Shown: positions 35,564 to 44,223, numbered from the stretch's first letter. The stretch is DNA of 64,000 nucleotides from 2-01-FULL-39-10-A sp964525395 (GCA_964525395.1 CAZGGU010000001.1:1-64000), one strand, 5' to 3'. The notes: generated from the sequence alone by a model not told the origin. Translations and numbers: made by a program.

Positions 35564-36808
35564 CTAATCCTTAATTGGCACTGAATTTATAAATGAGTAG
35601 TACATTATTAAAATCGTATCTTTAGAATCATGATAAATAAAATCCCCTCCATTATCAAGGAATTTAATTAATGGTTTCGATGTATAAACCTGCTCACCTT
35701 CAAAAAATGGATAGAAATTTTTATTAAATGGCAAAAGTTTTGTAAATAAATAAAACCCAACGAAAAGATTTAATACAAGAATTAATCCTATGAAAATTTT
35801 CTTCTTATGAGAACTAATTAAAAATGCACAAGAAATTGTAATAGATACAAAGATTGGAATAAAAATTCCATTTCTAACAAAAGGTAATGTAGAAAGTCCT
35901 AATATAAATTGAAAAACAACTAACAAAAGATAACTACTGTTTGCGAGAAAAAGATAAAGAGTAAATTTCTTTAATTTTTTATTTCCTTTATTTACTATAA
36001 TAATAAGACTAAAAAAATAAGTTACAACAAATATTAGACTTCCTAGAGGAACAAGAAACAAATTCGATAGAGAATTAAATGTAAGATCGATAAATAATGA
36101 AAGAGAGTTGTATCCCCATCCAAACTTAGAGGCATGAATCAAATCTTTAATAACAGGACTATATAAAATTATCGAACTCAATGGAATAATTGCACCTGAA
36201 ATGAAGATACTAGCTCGATACTTTTTATCAACTATCATACTAGCAAGATAAATTAAGGGGAGAGTTAAAATAAATGTTGGAATTGTCCAAATTGAAAGAA
36301 TAAAGAAAATTGAAGAATAATAAAATTTTTTCTTCAAAAAAAAATTTATTCCAAGAAATAATAGCAAACTACCTAATAAATATCCCCTCCCTGAAATAAA
36401 ATATGGAGTCAGAAGTGGGCTTGCGAAGAATATTAACATTGAGATTGAAAATAATAATTTAATTGATTTTTCTTTTTTTAAAATCCTACAAATAATTAAT
36501 CCAGAGAGATATAAAAATAGTGCTCCAACCAAACAGTTGAAGACTCTCAATTCTAAAGGAAAGTAGATCAATATTTTTTTATGGGCAAAAAATGATTGAA
36601 TAAATGTGAAAAAGATATGATTATTCGGCAACTCATAATGAGTAAGCGTAAAAATTGGTCCATATCTAGCAAATCCTAAATAATTCCAAGCCTCATCTCC
36701 AGTTAAAGGCAACAGTGGATAAAAAATGCTTATAAATATTAAACTACAAAATAAAAAAATGAGATAAATAAAAAATCTATACTTATTCAGATAATTTAAT
36801 AAAGCCAT
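35564..36808 (-). CDS. Membrane glycosyltransferase-like protein (GT39/PMT type)
   Basis: 414 residues and about ten transmembrane helices, extremely rich in Leu/Ile/Phe. The first outer loop contains L-T-G-D-E-A-W, the Asp-Glu motif of GT-C enzymes that take polyprenyl-phosphate sugars, and H-Y-E-L-P-N-N-H follows. Likely glycosylates a surface polymer or protein. Base composition is markedly AT-rich even for this window. Confidence 0.65.
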   Translation of the reverse strand: MALLNYLNKYRFFIYLIFLFCSLIFISIFYPLLPLTGDEAWNYLGFARYGPIFTLTHYELPNNHIFFTFIQSFFAHKKILIYFPLELRVFNCLVGALFLYLSGLIICRILKKEKSIKLLFSISMLIFFASPLLTPYFISGRGYLLGSLLLFLGINFFLKKKFYYSSIFFILSIWTIPTFILTLPLIYLASMIVDKKYRASIFISGAIIPLSSIILYSPVIKDLIHASKFGWGYNSLSLFIDLTFNSLSNLFLVPLGSLIFVVTYFFSLIIIVNKGNKKLKKFTLYLFLANSSYLLLVVFQFILGLSTLPFVRNGIFIPIFVSITISCAFLISSHKKKIFIGLILVLNLFVGFYLFTKLLPFNKNFYPFFEGEQVYTSKPLIKFLDNGGDFIYHDSKDTILIMYYSFINSVPIKD

Positions 36809-36821
36809 AACAATAAATTCG

Positions 36822-36850
36822 ACTTTAACAAACGTCTTTTAAATAGTCAA
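36822..36850 (-). promoter_or_regulatory. Promoter of the GT39-like gene
   Basis: TTGACT (36845-36850), 17-base spacer, TAAAGT (36822-36827), 13 bases to the ATG. Confidence 0.55.
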
Positions 36851-36861
36851 TGGAATTTTAT

Positions 36862-37284
36862 TTAATTCGAGGTTGCGCAGTTTTGATAAGTAGTTACTCC
36901 ATTTTGCTCAATCATCACACTGTCTCCCACATTCCAGAAGACCAATGATTCATCTGAATTAGCATATCTTGCACCATCTGCACTCATCGCATGAGGAAGC
37001 GTAGTCTCTTCACCTCCTGGAAGAGTAAATGAAACTGTCCCTTCTGCATTATTAAATGTAGCTGGAATTTTATCTCCATTTGGACATTTATAAACGACAC
37101 TAATTGAAGGTTCTGGAGTAGGCACAGGTGCATTCACTATATTTGATTGTCCTCTATGCCAAACGAAAATTATGCCAAAAAGCAACACAATAGCTAAAAC
37201 GAAAATTAGCTCTTTGCCTTTCATTTCTTTTTTACGAACAGCAGCTTTTGTTTTTGTAGATTTGGAAGCTTTCTTTTTGGGCAT
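36862..37284 (-). CDS. Membrane-anchored MliC-like protein (C-type lysozyme inhibitor fold)
   Basis: 140 residues. Lys-rich cytoplasmic start, one transmembrane helix near residues 25-43, then a MliC domain: Y-K-C-P-N-G-D near 67, S-A-D-G-A-R-Y near 104, S-L-V-F-W-N-V-G-D near 114 and a final Cys to pair with the first. MliC proteins plug the lysozyme active site through the S-A-S-G-A-R-Y loop, which is well kept here. Perfect TATAAT five bases before the ATG, with TTGACA 19 bases further up. Confidence 0.85.
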   Translation of the reverse strand: MPKKKASKSTKTKAAVRKKEMKGKELIFVLAIVLLFGIIFVWHRGQSNIVNAPVPTPEPSISVVYKCPNGDKIPATFNNAEGTVSFTLPGGEETTLPHAMSADGARYANSDESLVFWNVGDSVMIEQNGVTTYQNCATSN

Positions 37285-37323
37285 ACTCTATTATAAACAT
37301 GCGAGAAGACTAAGTGTCAACAA

Positions 37324-37554
37324 TTATTCTTGGAGATTCCCATGCACTGTGGGATCATGAAGCGGTTTAAAAATTACTGACTCATCTTTCTCTCTTCTGC
37401 CTATTCTCAAATTTAATCCTTCACCATTAAATCCATTCTCTCCCATGCCGCCCGCTTTTAAAGTAAATTTTAATAAATCTAAAAACTCAGCTACTTCCCT
37501 AGGAGTTCTTAAATCCACTTGTAAAACAATGTTTCCCTTTTCTTCTTCCGTCAT
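37324..37554 (-). CDS. Small hypothetical protein, 76 residues
   Basis: Starts M-T-E. Beta-alpha-beta-like pattern (I-V-L-Q-V-D-L-R, then E-V-A-E-F-L-D-L-L-K) with no membrane segment or Cys. TATAAT ends seven bases before the ATG, which supports expression. No family recognised. Confidence 0.5.
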   Translation of the reverse strand: MTEEEKGNIVLQVDLRTPREVAEFLDLLKFTLKAGGMGENGFNGEGLNLRIGRREKDESVIFKPLHDPTVHGNLQE

Positions 37555-37620
37555 ACCGGGAATTATAAATCGGAGATATTTCGCAAGTCTATCAAATTAA
37601 TATAAGAGGATGGTAATAAA

Positions 37621-38247
37621 TTAAAATAAGCTTTCTGCTTCTTCTTCAAACACCATTTTTTTATAAACTTTTCGAGTCAGCTCTACGTCTTTCATGCAAT
37701 ATTTGCAAATTTCTTCTATTCTTCCTTCTTGAAAATAATCCCAAACCATCGATCCATCCATTTCATCTTTTGAAGTAGGAAGCCCCAAAACCTTAGCAAG
37801 TGTATCTAGTTTTTGATTTTTTTCAAAGCTCCATAGGCTCCATTCCTTCATGGTGTCATAGATAGGCACATTTCTATAACGCGCGAAGTTTAAAATTCTC
37901 GGCTTTATTCCGTTGATTATAGATCTCTGAAAAATAAATGGGAGATCAAACTCCCAAATATTATGTCCTATAAATCGATCCACGTCTTTTGCAGTAATCC
38001 AAAACTTTTCTAGTATTTCTTTTTCCGTTCCTGAATAAACTTCTTTCAGAGTTTCTTTCCCATTCACTTCCTTAATAATACCAATACAACAAATTCTACC
38101 AAAGGTCCCCTCGAAAGAAGTCATACGATGAATCTCATCATCGCTCTTGTTCGTACTCATACTTTTCTTTTTAAGGATTTCTAAATGAGCTTCTTTATGC
38201 TCATCAGCAGAAGGGATCGTCTCGATATCAAAAAACAAATTTATCAT
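37621..38247 (-). CDS. DEDDy 3'-5' exonuclease (PolB-like proofreading fold)
   Basis: 208 residues. ExoI D-I-E-T-I-P at residue 7, ExoII G-H-N-I-W-E-F-D-L-P-F near 95 and ExoIII Y-C-M-K-D-V-E near 188 (Tyr-x3-Asp) give a full DEDDy active site, as in PF10108. A stand-alone nuclease; role in repair or RNA turnover is not known. Its -35 overlaps that of the divergent 38311 gene. Confidence 0.85.
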   Translation of the reverse strand: MINLFFDIETIPSADEHKEAHLEILKKKSMSTNKSDDEIHRMTSFEGTFGRICCIGIIKEVNGKETLKEVYSGTEKEILEKFWITAKDVDRFIGHNIWEFDLPFIFQRSIINGIKPRILNFARYRNVPIYDTMKEWSLWSFEKNQKLDTLAKVLGLPTSKDEMDGSMVWDYFQEGRIEEICKYCMKDVELTRKVYKKMVFEEEAESLF

Positions 38248-38253
38248 GCACTT

Positions 38254-38304
38254 ATTATATATTCTCTAAAGCTATATTGCGAACGTTTTTAAAGATGCTA
38301 TAAT
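38254..38304. promoter_or_regulatory. Divergent promoters with overlapping -35 boxes
   Basis: Minus strand: TTCGCA (38278-38283), 18 bases, TATAAT (38254-38259), six bases to the exonuclease ATG. Plus strand: TTGCGA (38277-38282), 16 bases, TATAAT (38299-38304, extended by TGC), six bases to the ATG at 38311. The two -35 boxes share five bases, so polymerase can bind only one side at a time. Confidence 0.6.
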
Positions 38305-38310
38305 TTCCGC

Positions 38311-38709
38311 ATGATTGAGGGAGGCTCTATAGAAGCAAAGCCAAAATATGTGCCTCACATAAAAAGAGTGAGAGATTTCGCAGTAGAGACCGCAGAGCTT
38401 AGATATCTAATTCCCATCACTGCCGAAGGGTTGAGAAAATTTTCTGTAAGTAGATTTAGAATCTCTAGACTTGAAGAAATTATTGGAACAAGCACTAGAG
38501 TTTCGTTGGAAATTAGTGAAGATCCCAAAGCAAGAAGACTACGCTTGAAACCAGAAGAAATTCCTTTATATCTTAAGGCAACGAAAATTACTGCCTTTAA
38601 TATTTGGGACGATTATATTAGAGGAAACCCTGAAGCAGAATGCGCTGCCAATGAAGTAATTATTTTTATTAATAATCTTCAAAGCACCAGAAAACATAAA
38701 AAAGTTTGA
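38311..38709 (+). CDS. Hypothetical protein, 132 residues
   Basis: Soluble, mixed charge, helical by eye, rich in Arg and Glu. No family or motif recognised. A strong extended -10 six bases before the ATG supports it as a gene. Confidence 0.6.
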   Translation: MIEGGSIEAKPKYVPHIKRVRDFAVETAELRYLIPITAEGLRKFSVSRFRISRLEEIIGTSTRVSLEISEDPKARRLRLKPEEIPLYLKATKITAFNIWDDYIRGNPEAECAANEVIIFINNLQSTRKHKKV

Positions 38710-39011
38710 CGAAATAACATATTCATAATAACCTTACGCGATTAAAATCCAGGAACCACCAAGAAGAGTTCACTGTCCATAAACCATAACCACAAATCCA
38801 GGATTTCAAAGAAAATCGAATGAAGATGAGTTTGGCAGGAGTCCTGCAGATGCTTGAGAATTTCAAGACAGCTTAGATTTATCACGCATTAACACTCCGC
38901 GAACCTCTAAGCTCCGTAAAGGTCAAAAAAATCAATTTAAACTACTTTTTCTTACATTTCTTTTACATGACCATGTATAGATTTTTTATATTGCAGGCTT
39001 AATATAAGCTT
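38710..39011. other. 300-base region without a gene, possible small RNA
   Basis: No convincing frame on either strand. It contains two copies of ATCCAGGA (38747-38754 and 38796-38803), a GCAGGAGTCCTGC hairpin (near 38837), CTTGA..TCAAG and ACCT..AGGT pairs. A TTGACG-17-TAACCT start-like signal begins at 38705. It could hold a structured RNA or a decayed gene. No match to tmRNA, SRP RNA or RNase P motifs by eye. Confidence 0.35.
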
Positions 39012-39269
39012 ATGAATAAAGTTCTTTTATTAACAGTAGCAATTTTATTAATATTAATGACTATGACTTCGCCTGCACAAATAAGACACATGATTGATAC
39101 AGGAGCCCCGCTAGCTATCGTCATTTGGCTCTCACCAATATTTCTAATAACAGGCATCTACTATTTAATAAAACACCCGGTCTCAAATGACTTAAACAAC
39201 ACTGGAGAATTAGTTGGAATGAAGGGCGGAAAAGCAGAATCAGCTCACCCAGATAAAAAAGGGAATTAA
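39012..39269 (+). CDS. Small two-helix membrane protein, 85 residues
   Basis: Two hydrophobic helices (residues 3-18 and 31-53) with a short loop, and a polar C-terminus rich in Gly/Lys/Asp. TAATAT ends six bases before the ATG. Function unknown. Confidence 0.55.
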   Translation: MNKVLLLTVAILLILMTMTSPAQIRHMIDTGAPLAIVIWLSPIFLITGIYYLIKHPVSNDLNNTGELVGMKGGKAESAHPDKKGN

Positions 39270-39389
39270 AAATAATAGACAACATAATAGTTAATGGATT
39301 TAAATACAAAATATTCGAAATAAAACAATCAAATAAATAAGATGAATAGGTGATAATTCAGGAATAAATTCATAAGGGATAAATAAAAG

Positions 39390-39420
39390 CTACGCAAACT
39401 GGAGCCTTGCGTAGTTTTTA
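39390..39420. terminator. Bidirectional intrinsic terminator
   Basis: CTACGCAA (39390-39397), nine-base loop, TTGCGTAG (39407-39414): an eight-pair stem with a T run on the plus side and an A run on the other. Serves the convergent genes on both sides. Confidence 0.85.
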
Positions 39421-39678
39421 TTTATGCACTTCTTTTTCAATTTTATTTCCTTCATCTACAAATTCTAATCCTGCAAAAATATCAGTAAACGCTTTAAGAG
39501 CCATAGCAAATCCGAAAATAATTACACCATGAGCTGCTCTCACATGCACATCATGAATATCTTGGGGAATAGTTTCCCAAACTTCAAGGATACCTGAAAG
39601 AAATAGAATCAAACCTACAGATAAGTCCACAAACGGATTACTAACAAGCTTTCTTAAAACTTTTTTAGTTTTCTCCAT
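39418..39678 (-). CDS. Small membrane protein, 86 residues
   Basis: Two hydrophobic segments (near residues 14-30 and 47-70) with a His-rich outer loop (D-I-H-D-V-H-V-R-A-A-H-G). The loop might bind a metal, but this is only composition. Strong promoter directly upstream. No family recognised. Confidence 0.6.
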   Translation of the reverse strand: MEKTKKVLRKLVSNPFVDLSVGLILFLSGILEVWETIPQDIHDVHVRAAHGVIIFGFAMALKAFTDIFAGLEFVDEGNKIEKEVHK

Positions 39679-39684
39679 AAATAT

Positions 39685-39714
39685 ATTCTAATCAACTATT
39701 AATTAGATAATCAA
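39685..39714 (-). promoter_or_regulatory. Promoter of the 39418-39678 gene
   Basis: TTGATT (39709-39714), 18-base spacer, TAGAAT (39685-39690), six bases to the ATG. Confidence 0.65.
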
Positions 39715-39750
39715 ATACGTACTTGTCTACGCACTTTAAAATAATTTTTC

Positions 39751-39780
39751 TTGACTTTTAATTCAACTTGTCCATAAAAT
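39751..39780 (+). promoter_or_regulatory. Promoter of the 39786-40346 gene
   Basis: TTGACT (39751-39756), 18-base spacer, TAAAAT (39775-39780), five bases to the ATG. Confidence 0.65.
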
Positions 39781-39785
39781 GAATT

Positions 39786-40346
39786 ATGGCCAAAGTTCAC
39801 GAAAATAAACAGGCATTCGCAGCAATAATAATCGCTTTAATTCTTCTCATTGGGGCTATCTTCGTTTTCTCTAAGTCACAGAAAAATTCAGACAGTATGA
39901 TGGATTCTCAAAAACAAAGCACAGAATCTAAATCAAAAGATTTAAAATCAATTCTAACGAGTGGAAAAAATCTCCAATGCAATTTCGAATATTTCAAAAA
40001 TGAAGATGAACAAACTGCAGGAGTAGTCTATGTAAGCGGAGACAATGTCAGATTCGACGCTTCCAGCTATTATGGACTTGAAGACAGCGATATCTTCATG
40101 ATTAGAAAAGGTAATACGAATTATATTTGGGGCTCACAGCTACCAAAAGATACTGGACTTAAAATGGAAGCGACTATTGATGAGTTATTTGCTAACCCCC
40201 AAGCCAAAAGCATACTCGATCCCGAAAAATATGAATATGGCTGCCAAGATTGGAAAGTAGATCCTACAGCATTCGATCTTCCTGAAAAAGTTATTTTTAC
40301 AGATCTTATAGGACTAATGCGACTAATGATAACTCCAGCCAAGTAA
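39786..40346 (+). CDS. Membrane-anchored exported protein of unknown function
   Basis: 186 residues: one N-terminal transmembrane segment (residues 11-29), a Ser/Lys-rich linker, then a beta-rich outer domain with two Cys (in L-Q-C-N-F-E and Y-G-C-Q-D-W) likely to pair. The pattern G-V-V-Y-V-S-G-D-N-V-R resembles LolA/DUF4412-like folds that bind lipids, but this is weak. Confidence 0.65.
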   Translation: MAKVHENKQAFAAIIIALILLIGAIFVFSKSQKNSDSMMDSQKQSTESKSKDLKSILTSGKNLQCNFEYFKNEDEQTAGVVYVSGDNVRFDASSYYGLEDSDIFMIRKGNTNYIWGSQLPKDTGLKMEATIDELFANPQAKSILDPEKYEYGCQDWKVDPTAFDLPEKVIFTDLIGLMRLMITPAK

Positions 40347-40347
40347 T

Positions 40348-40376
40348 TTGACTTACCACCTTAAAGCCCCTACACT
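40348..40376 (+). promoter_or_regulatory. Promoter of the Gmad2 protein gene
   Basis: TTGACT (40348-40353), 17-base spacer, TACACT (40371-40376), nine bases to a GTG start. Confidence 0.6.
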
Positions 40377-40385
40377 TATTAGATC

Positions 40386-40862
40386 GTGAGGAAAAATTTT
40401 CCAATTTTACTCGCAGCATTTATTCTGGGAATTATTATATTATTCCTAGCTGCTCAAAAATTTACTAATTATGGGATTAAAAACCCTTTTGTAACTCCTA
40501 CCCCTTATCCCACTGTCACTACAAGAGATCCTTCTCATACAGAAAACATTCCGCCTTCATCTTCTAATAATATCGAAGTTCTTAGCCCAAGAACTGGAGA
40601 CAGCATAAAATCGGGCTTCCGGGTGGAAGGAAATGCCAGGACATTTGAAAGCAATGTGAGAATTAGGCTGACCGATGATCAAGGAATCTTTTTGATCGAT
40701 ACTAATACTACAGCGAATGCGCCAGACGTAGGACAATTCGGGCCTTTTGAAAAAACTTTAGTATTTGAGACTGATGCTAAGACAGGAACTCTGGAAGTTT
40801 TTCAAAATAGCGCAAAAGATGGAGCAGAAATAGATAAAGTAACTATCCCTGTGGTGTTCTAA
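40386..40862 (+). CDS. Exported protein with Gmad2 immunoglobulin-like domain
   Basis: 158 residues, GTG start. N-terminal transmembrane segment (residues 5-22), Pro/Thr-rich linker, then a Gmad2 domain: I-E-V-L-S-P-R-T-G-D near 64, S-G-F-R-V-E-G-N-A near 77, F-E-K-T-L near 122. Gmad2 is found in spore-germination and surface proteins of Gram-positive and CPR bacteria. The end overlaps the convergent gene by 20 bases. Confidence 0.8.
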   Translation: MRKNFPILLAAFILGIIILFLAAQKFTNYGIKNPFVTPTPYPTVTTRDPSHTENIPPSSSNNIEVLSPRTGDSIKSGFRVEGNARTFESNVRIRLTDDQGIFLIDTNTTANAPDVGQFGPFEKTLVFETDAKTGTLEVFQNSAKDGAEIDKVTIPVVF

Positions 40863-41469
40863 CATCTAAAGCAGGTAAGGCTCTTAACACATTCTCTACA
40901 GCGGCTCCAACTATTACAGAAATTCTTTCATCATCCATTGAAGGAATGTAAAAATTACCTTTAAGCTTATTATAAATAAATCTATGTCTAACATCATCCA
41001 CATCTCCTAGATGAAGACCTCGGACATTATCTTCTCGATATTTTCTATCATAGGCAAGAATATACAAGCCAAAAATATCTTCTTTCCAAAGAAGGAGTTT
41101 CTCTGCTTCTTTAATTGCTTCATCTGGCTCCGACTCAGCTAAATTCTTGGCAAGTTCAAAAAAATTTTCAATATCTCCACGCAAAGCATAGTCTACATAT
41201 CTCACCCCCGGGTTTACATATGATGCTGCTTCAATTTGATGAATTTTTCCAACTAGCGCAGGTCCTGAAGTCGTTATAGCATAAAATGCATCAGGATTAT
41301 CAAATTTTCCATCTGGATCAATTGCTCCTTTTTGAATGGTAATAGGAAAACCTTTTTTTTGCAGTACAAGAGGAAGATAAAAATCTAAATATTTCACATC
41401 AGGTGTGTTTCTCAATAAATAAGTATTTTCCGGAGATCCCTCGGCTCTCCTAGCCAATTCTGTAGCCAT
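40843..41469 (-). CDS. Hypothetical protein, 208 residues
   Basis: Soluble, no signal peptide. Contains helical repeats rich in Asp/Glu/Leu/Tyr and a basic middle (A-Y-D-R-K-Y-R-E-D). No family recognised. It follows the RNase J gene by 16 bases on the same strand, although a TATAAT ten bases before its ATG could give separate expression. Confidence 0.6.
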   Translation of the reverse strand: MATELARRAEGSPENTYLLRNTPDVKYLDFYLPLVLQKKGFPITIQKGAIDPDGKFDNPDAFYAITTSGPALVGKIHQIEAASYVNPGVRYVDYALRGDIENFFELAKNLAESEPDEAIKEAEKLLLWKEDIFGLYILAYDRKYREDNVRGLHLGDVDDVRHRFIYNKLKGNFYIPSMDDERISVIVGAAVENVLRALPALDVRTPQG

Positions 41470-41485
41470 AACGAGGTAAATTATA

Positions 41486-43141
41486 TCAAACTTCGATCAC
41501 TACGGGGAGAACAAGTGGGCGGCGCTTTAACTTAGACACTAAATAACGCTCTGCAATATTTCCAATGTTTCGTCTAACATAATTCCAGTCTCCAACTTTT
41601 TGTTTCTTTGATTTCAAATTAATCTTCAATTCTTGAGTTATTCCATTTGTAATTTCAGGTACTTCTGCAGCTGAGAAACCACGTACTACTATATTTGGAC
41701 GATCGATTAATGAGCCATATGTATCAATTTCAGCCATAATAATTACAACTCCCTCTTTCGAAATCTTTTCTCGATCCCTAAGAACAAATGTGTCAACTTC
41801 TTCGCCGGAAACTTGATCTACATACACATTCTGAAGTGCTATTTTCTTTCCAAGCTTAGCATCTGTCTTACTAAAGATTACTTCTTGCCCATCATCTGGA
41901 AGTAAAACATCTCGATCCATAAATCCATTTTTCTTCGCTAATCTTTTATAAGCAGACATATGTTTGTATGTTCCTCCAATAGGCAAAACTTTTCTTGGAC
42001 GAACCAAATTCATCATTAATGACAAATCTCCCTGTGGTCCGTGTCCCGAAACGTGAAATCCCTTTTCAATTGCAGAATATAAAACTCTAGCTCCGCTTCT
42101 GGCTAAGTCGTCGATCAAAGAATTAACTGCTACCTCATTTCCAGGAATAGTATCTGATGAAAATGCCACCGTGTCTTTTGGATTAATCGTAATATCTCTG
42201 TGATCTCCACGTGCAATTCTAGCTAGCGCTGAATTCTCCTGACCCTGGCTTCCTGCTACAATTAGGACGATCTGCTTATCGTTAAAGTTTTTAATATCTT
42301 TCAAATCGATTTCCATATTTCGCTCTATTTTCATATATCCAAGCTGCGTTGCTACATCTTTAGCTTTTATAAGAGAACGGCCTACAAAACAAACTTTTCT
42401 ATTCAGCGCACGAGTAGCATCCAATACTTGATTAAGACGAGAAATGTTTGAAGAATAAGTAGTCATAATAAATTTTCCTTCGGTTTCCTTCATCGCGTCA
42501 TAAATCTTTCCCCCAATCGGAAGTTCTGTTGGAGTAAACCCTTCCCTCTCAGATCCCAAACAATCTGACATAAGACACATTATTCCCTCATCTGCTTTAC
42601 GCACTATTTTTGCAAAATCTGTTCTTTTTCCGTCATATGGCGTTAGATCAAATTTAAAATCTGAGCCATGATAAATGTTTCCGGCAGGTGTTTTGATGAA
42701 AATGTTTGAAGTATCTGGCACAGAGTGGGTTACTCTGATAAAGGAGAGCAAGAATGGACCAAGCACTACATCCCGATCAAAATTTACAGACATAGCTTTT
42801 TTCTGCACACCGAATTCTTTAAGTTTTTCGTTAATAAATGCAGTGGTGAGAGGTGTTGCGAAAATATCAAATTTTCCTGGAAGTTGTGGAAGAATATATG
42901 GAAGAGCGCCTAAATGATCCTCATGTCCGTGAGTAATAGCGATCCCTACAATCTTTTTCTGTGGATTTTTCAAAAGATATGAAATGTCAGGAAGCATAAG
43001 ATCGACTCCAAGCATCGTTTCATCAGCAAAACCCAAACCACAATCCACGATTAAAACCTGATTATTATATTCATATAAATGCATGTTCTTCGTTACCCCG
43101 GTAACGCCTCCCAGTGCCATGTATTTTAAAGTATTATCCAT
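41486..43141 (-). CDS. rnj: Ribonuclease J
   Basis: 551 residues. Metallo-beta-lactamase plus beta-CASP nuclease that matures and degrades RNA with both endo- and 5'-3' exonuclease activity. Metal motif T-H-G-H-E-D-H near residue 74, H-S-V-P-D near 140, S-D in the beta-CASP insertion, S-G-H-G near 365 and a C-terminal domain. With PNPase nearby it forms the core RNA decay set; no RNase E is seen. Starts 11 bases after the Lon-like gene. Confidence 0.95.
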   Translation of the reverse strand: MDNTLKYMALGGVTGVTKNMHLYEYNNQVLIVDCGLGFADETMLGVDLMLPDISYLLKNPQKKIVGIAITHGHEDHLGALPYILPQLPGKFDIFATPLTTAFINEKLKEFGVQKKAMSVNFDRDVVLGPFLLSFIRVTHSVPDTSNIFIKTPAGNIYHGSDFKFDLTPYDGKRTDFAKIVRKADEGIMCLMSDCLGSEREGFTPTELPIGGKIYDAMKETEGKFIMTTYSSNISRLNQVLDATRALNRKVCFVGRSLIKAKDVATQLGYMKIERNMEIDLKDIKNFNDKQIVLIVAGSQGQENSALARIARGDHRDITINPKDTVAFSSDTIPGNEVAVNSLIDDLARSGARVLYSAIEKGFHVSGHGPQGDLSLMMNLVRPRKVLPIGGTYKHMSAYKRLAKKNGFMDRDVLLPDDGQEVIFSKTDAKLGKKIALQNVYVDQVSGEEVDTFVLRDREKISKEGVVIIMAEIDTYGSLIDRPNIVVRGFSAAEVPEITNGITQELKINLKSKKQKVGDWNYVRRNIGNIAERYLVSKLKRRPLVLPVVIEV

Positions 43142-43152
43142 AATTTCTAATC

Positions 43153-44217
43153 CTATTGAGGTAGAAACTCCTTTATATTTGTCGGATTCAAGATTATTGT
43201 ACCATTTTGCGGAACTTTTCCCTCGATGAGAATTCTAGCTGCTTTTCTGCAAATCCCCTCAATCGTTCTCTCTAGGCTTCTAATACCTGAGTCAAATCCC
43301 AGAGGTCTAATAATCAAAGGCCAGACCGAATCATCAATTGATAAAAATCCCTGAGGAAGTCCTGACGAAGCAGCAATCTTAGGAAAAATGTAATTTTTTC
43401 CAATTATTAATTTTTCCTGATCAGTATAAGATGGCATTTGAATAAGTTCAAGTCTATCCAATACAGCTGTAGAAATATTCGTGGTATTATTTGCAGTCGC
43501 GATGAATAAAACATTAGATAAATTTGCTGGATAATCCACATAATGGTCTGTAAACGCACTATTCTGAGAAGGGTCTAAAAGCTCAACCAATGCTCCCATA
43601 ATGTCTCCTCTCGCTTGTTCTGTTACACGATCTAGTTCATCAAGTAAAATCACTGCGTTTCGAGCTTTTGCATCAATAAGTTTTTTAATAATCTGCCCTG
43701 GCTCTGCATCAGGATAAACTCTAGACTGTCCTCTGATTGCTCGAACATCTCCCAGACCTCCGAATGGAATACGCTCGAAAGGGCGATTTAAACTTTCAGC
43801 TATTGAATAAGCCAATGTAGTTTTTCCAGTTCCGACCAGACCTACGAGACAAAGGATAGGCGCACGAGTTATATCTGTATTTCCATTTCGTAAATTCAAA
43901 ATTAAAGATGCAAGATATTCCAAAATTCTATCCTTAACAGGATCTAGTCCATAATGATTTTTATTTAAAATTTCTTTAGCATGAACTAAATCCAAAGTGT
44001 CTTTAGTTTCTGTACTAAAAGGGATCTTAGTTACTACGTTTATATAATTGGCTACACTTTCGAAATTGGAATAACTTCCGCCTTCTTTTAATGAAATTTT
44101 CAAGACTGAAATCATTCCTTGAACCTTTTCGAGTAAATCTGAGGGGAGTTGAGCAGCTTGAAGGCTTTGTTCTAATTTTAAAATCTGGGCATCAAAACCC
44201 TGAGCAGAGTTATCCAT
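43153..44217 (-). CDS. Lon-type AAA+ ATPase without the protease domain
   Basis: 354 residues. Matches the Lon ATPase: a helical stretch before the core (A-K-E-I-L-N-K-N-H-Y-G-L), Walker A G-L-V-G-T-G-K-T-T, the Lon-specific G-D-V-R-A-I-R-G-Q-S-R, Walker B I-L-L-D-E-L-D and sensor A-T-A-N, then the small alpha domain (G-I-R-S-L-E-R-T-I). The frame ends where the Ser-Lys protease domain should begin, and the N-terminal substrate domain is also missing. It may act as an unfoldase or adaptor, perhaps with RNase J, which it precedes by 11 bases. Confidence 0.8.
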   Translation of the reverse strand: MDNSAQGFDAQILKLEQSLQAAQLPSDLLEKVQGMISVLKISLKEGGSYSNFESVANYINVVTKIPFSTETKDTLDLVHAKEILNKNHYGLDPVKDRILEYLASLILNLRNGNTDITRAPILCLVGLVGTGKTTLAYSIAESLNRPFERIPFGGLGDVRAIRGQSRVYPDAEPGQIIKKLIDAKARNAVILLDELDRVTEQARGDIMGALVELLDPSQNSAFTDHYVDYPANLSNVLFIATANNTTNISTAVLDRLELIQMPSYTDQEKLIIGKNYIFPKIAASSGLPQGFLSIDDSVWPLIIRPLGFDSGIRSLERTIEGICRKAARILIEGKVPQNGTIILNPTNIKEFLPQ

Positions 44218-44223
44218 ATATAA

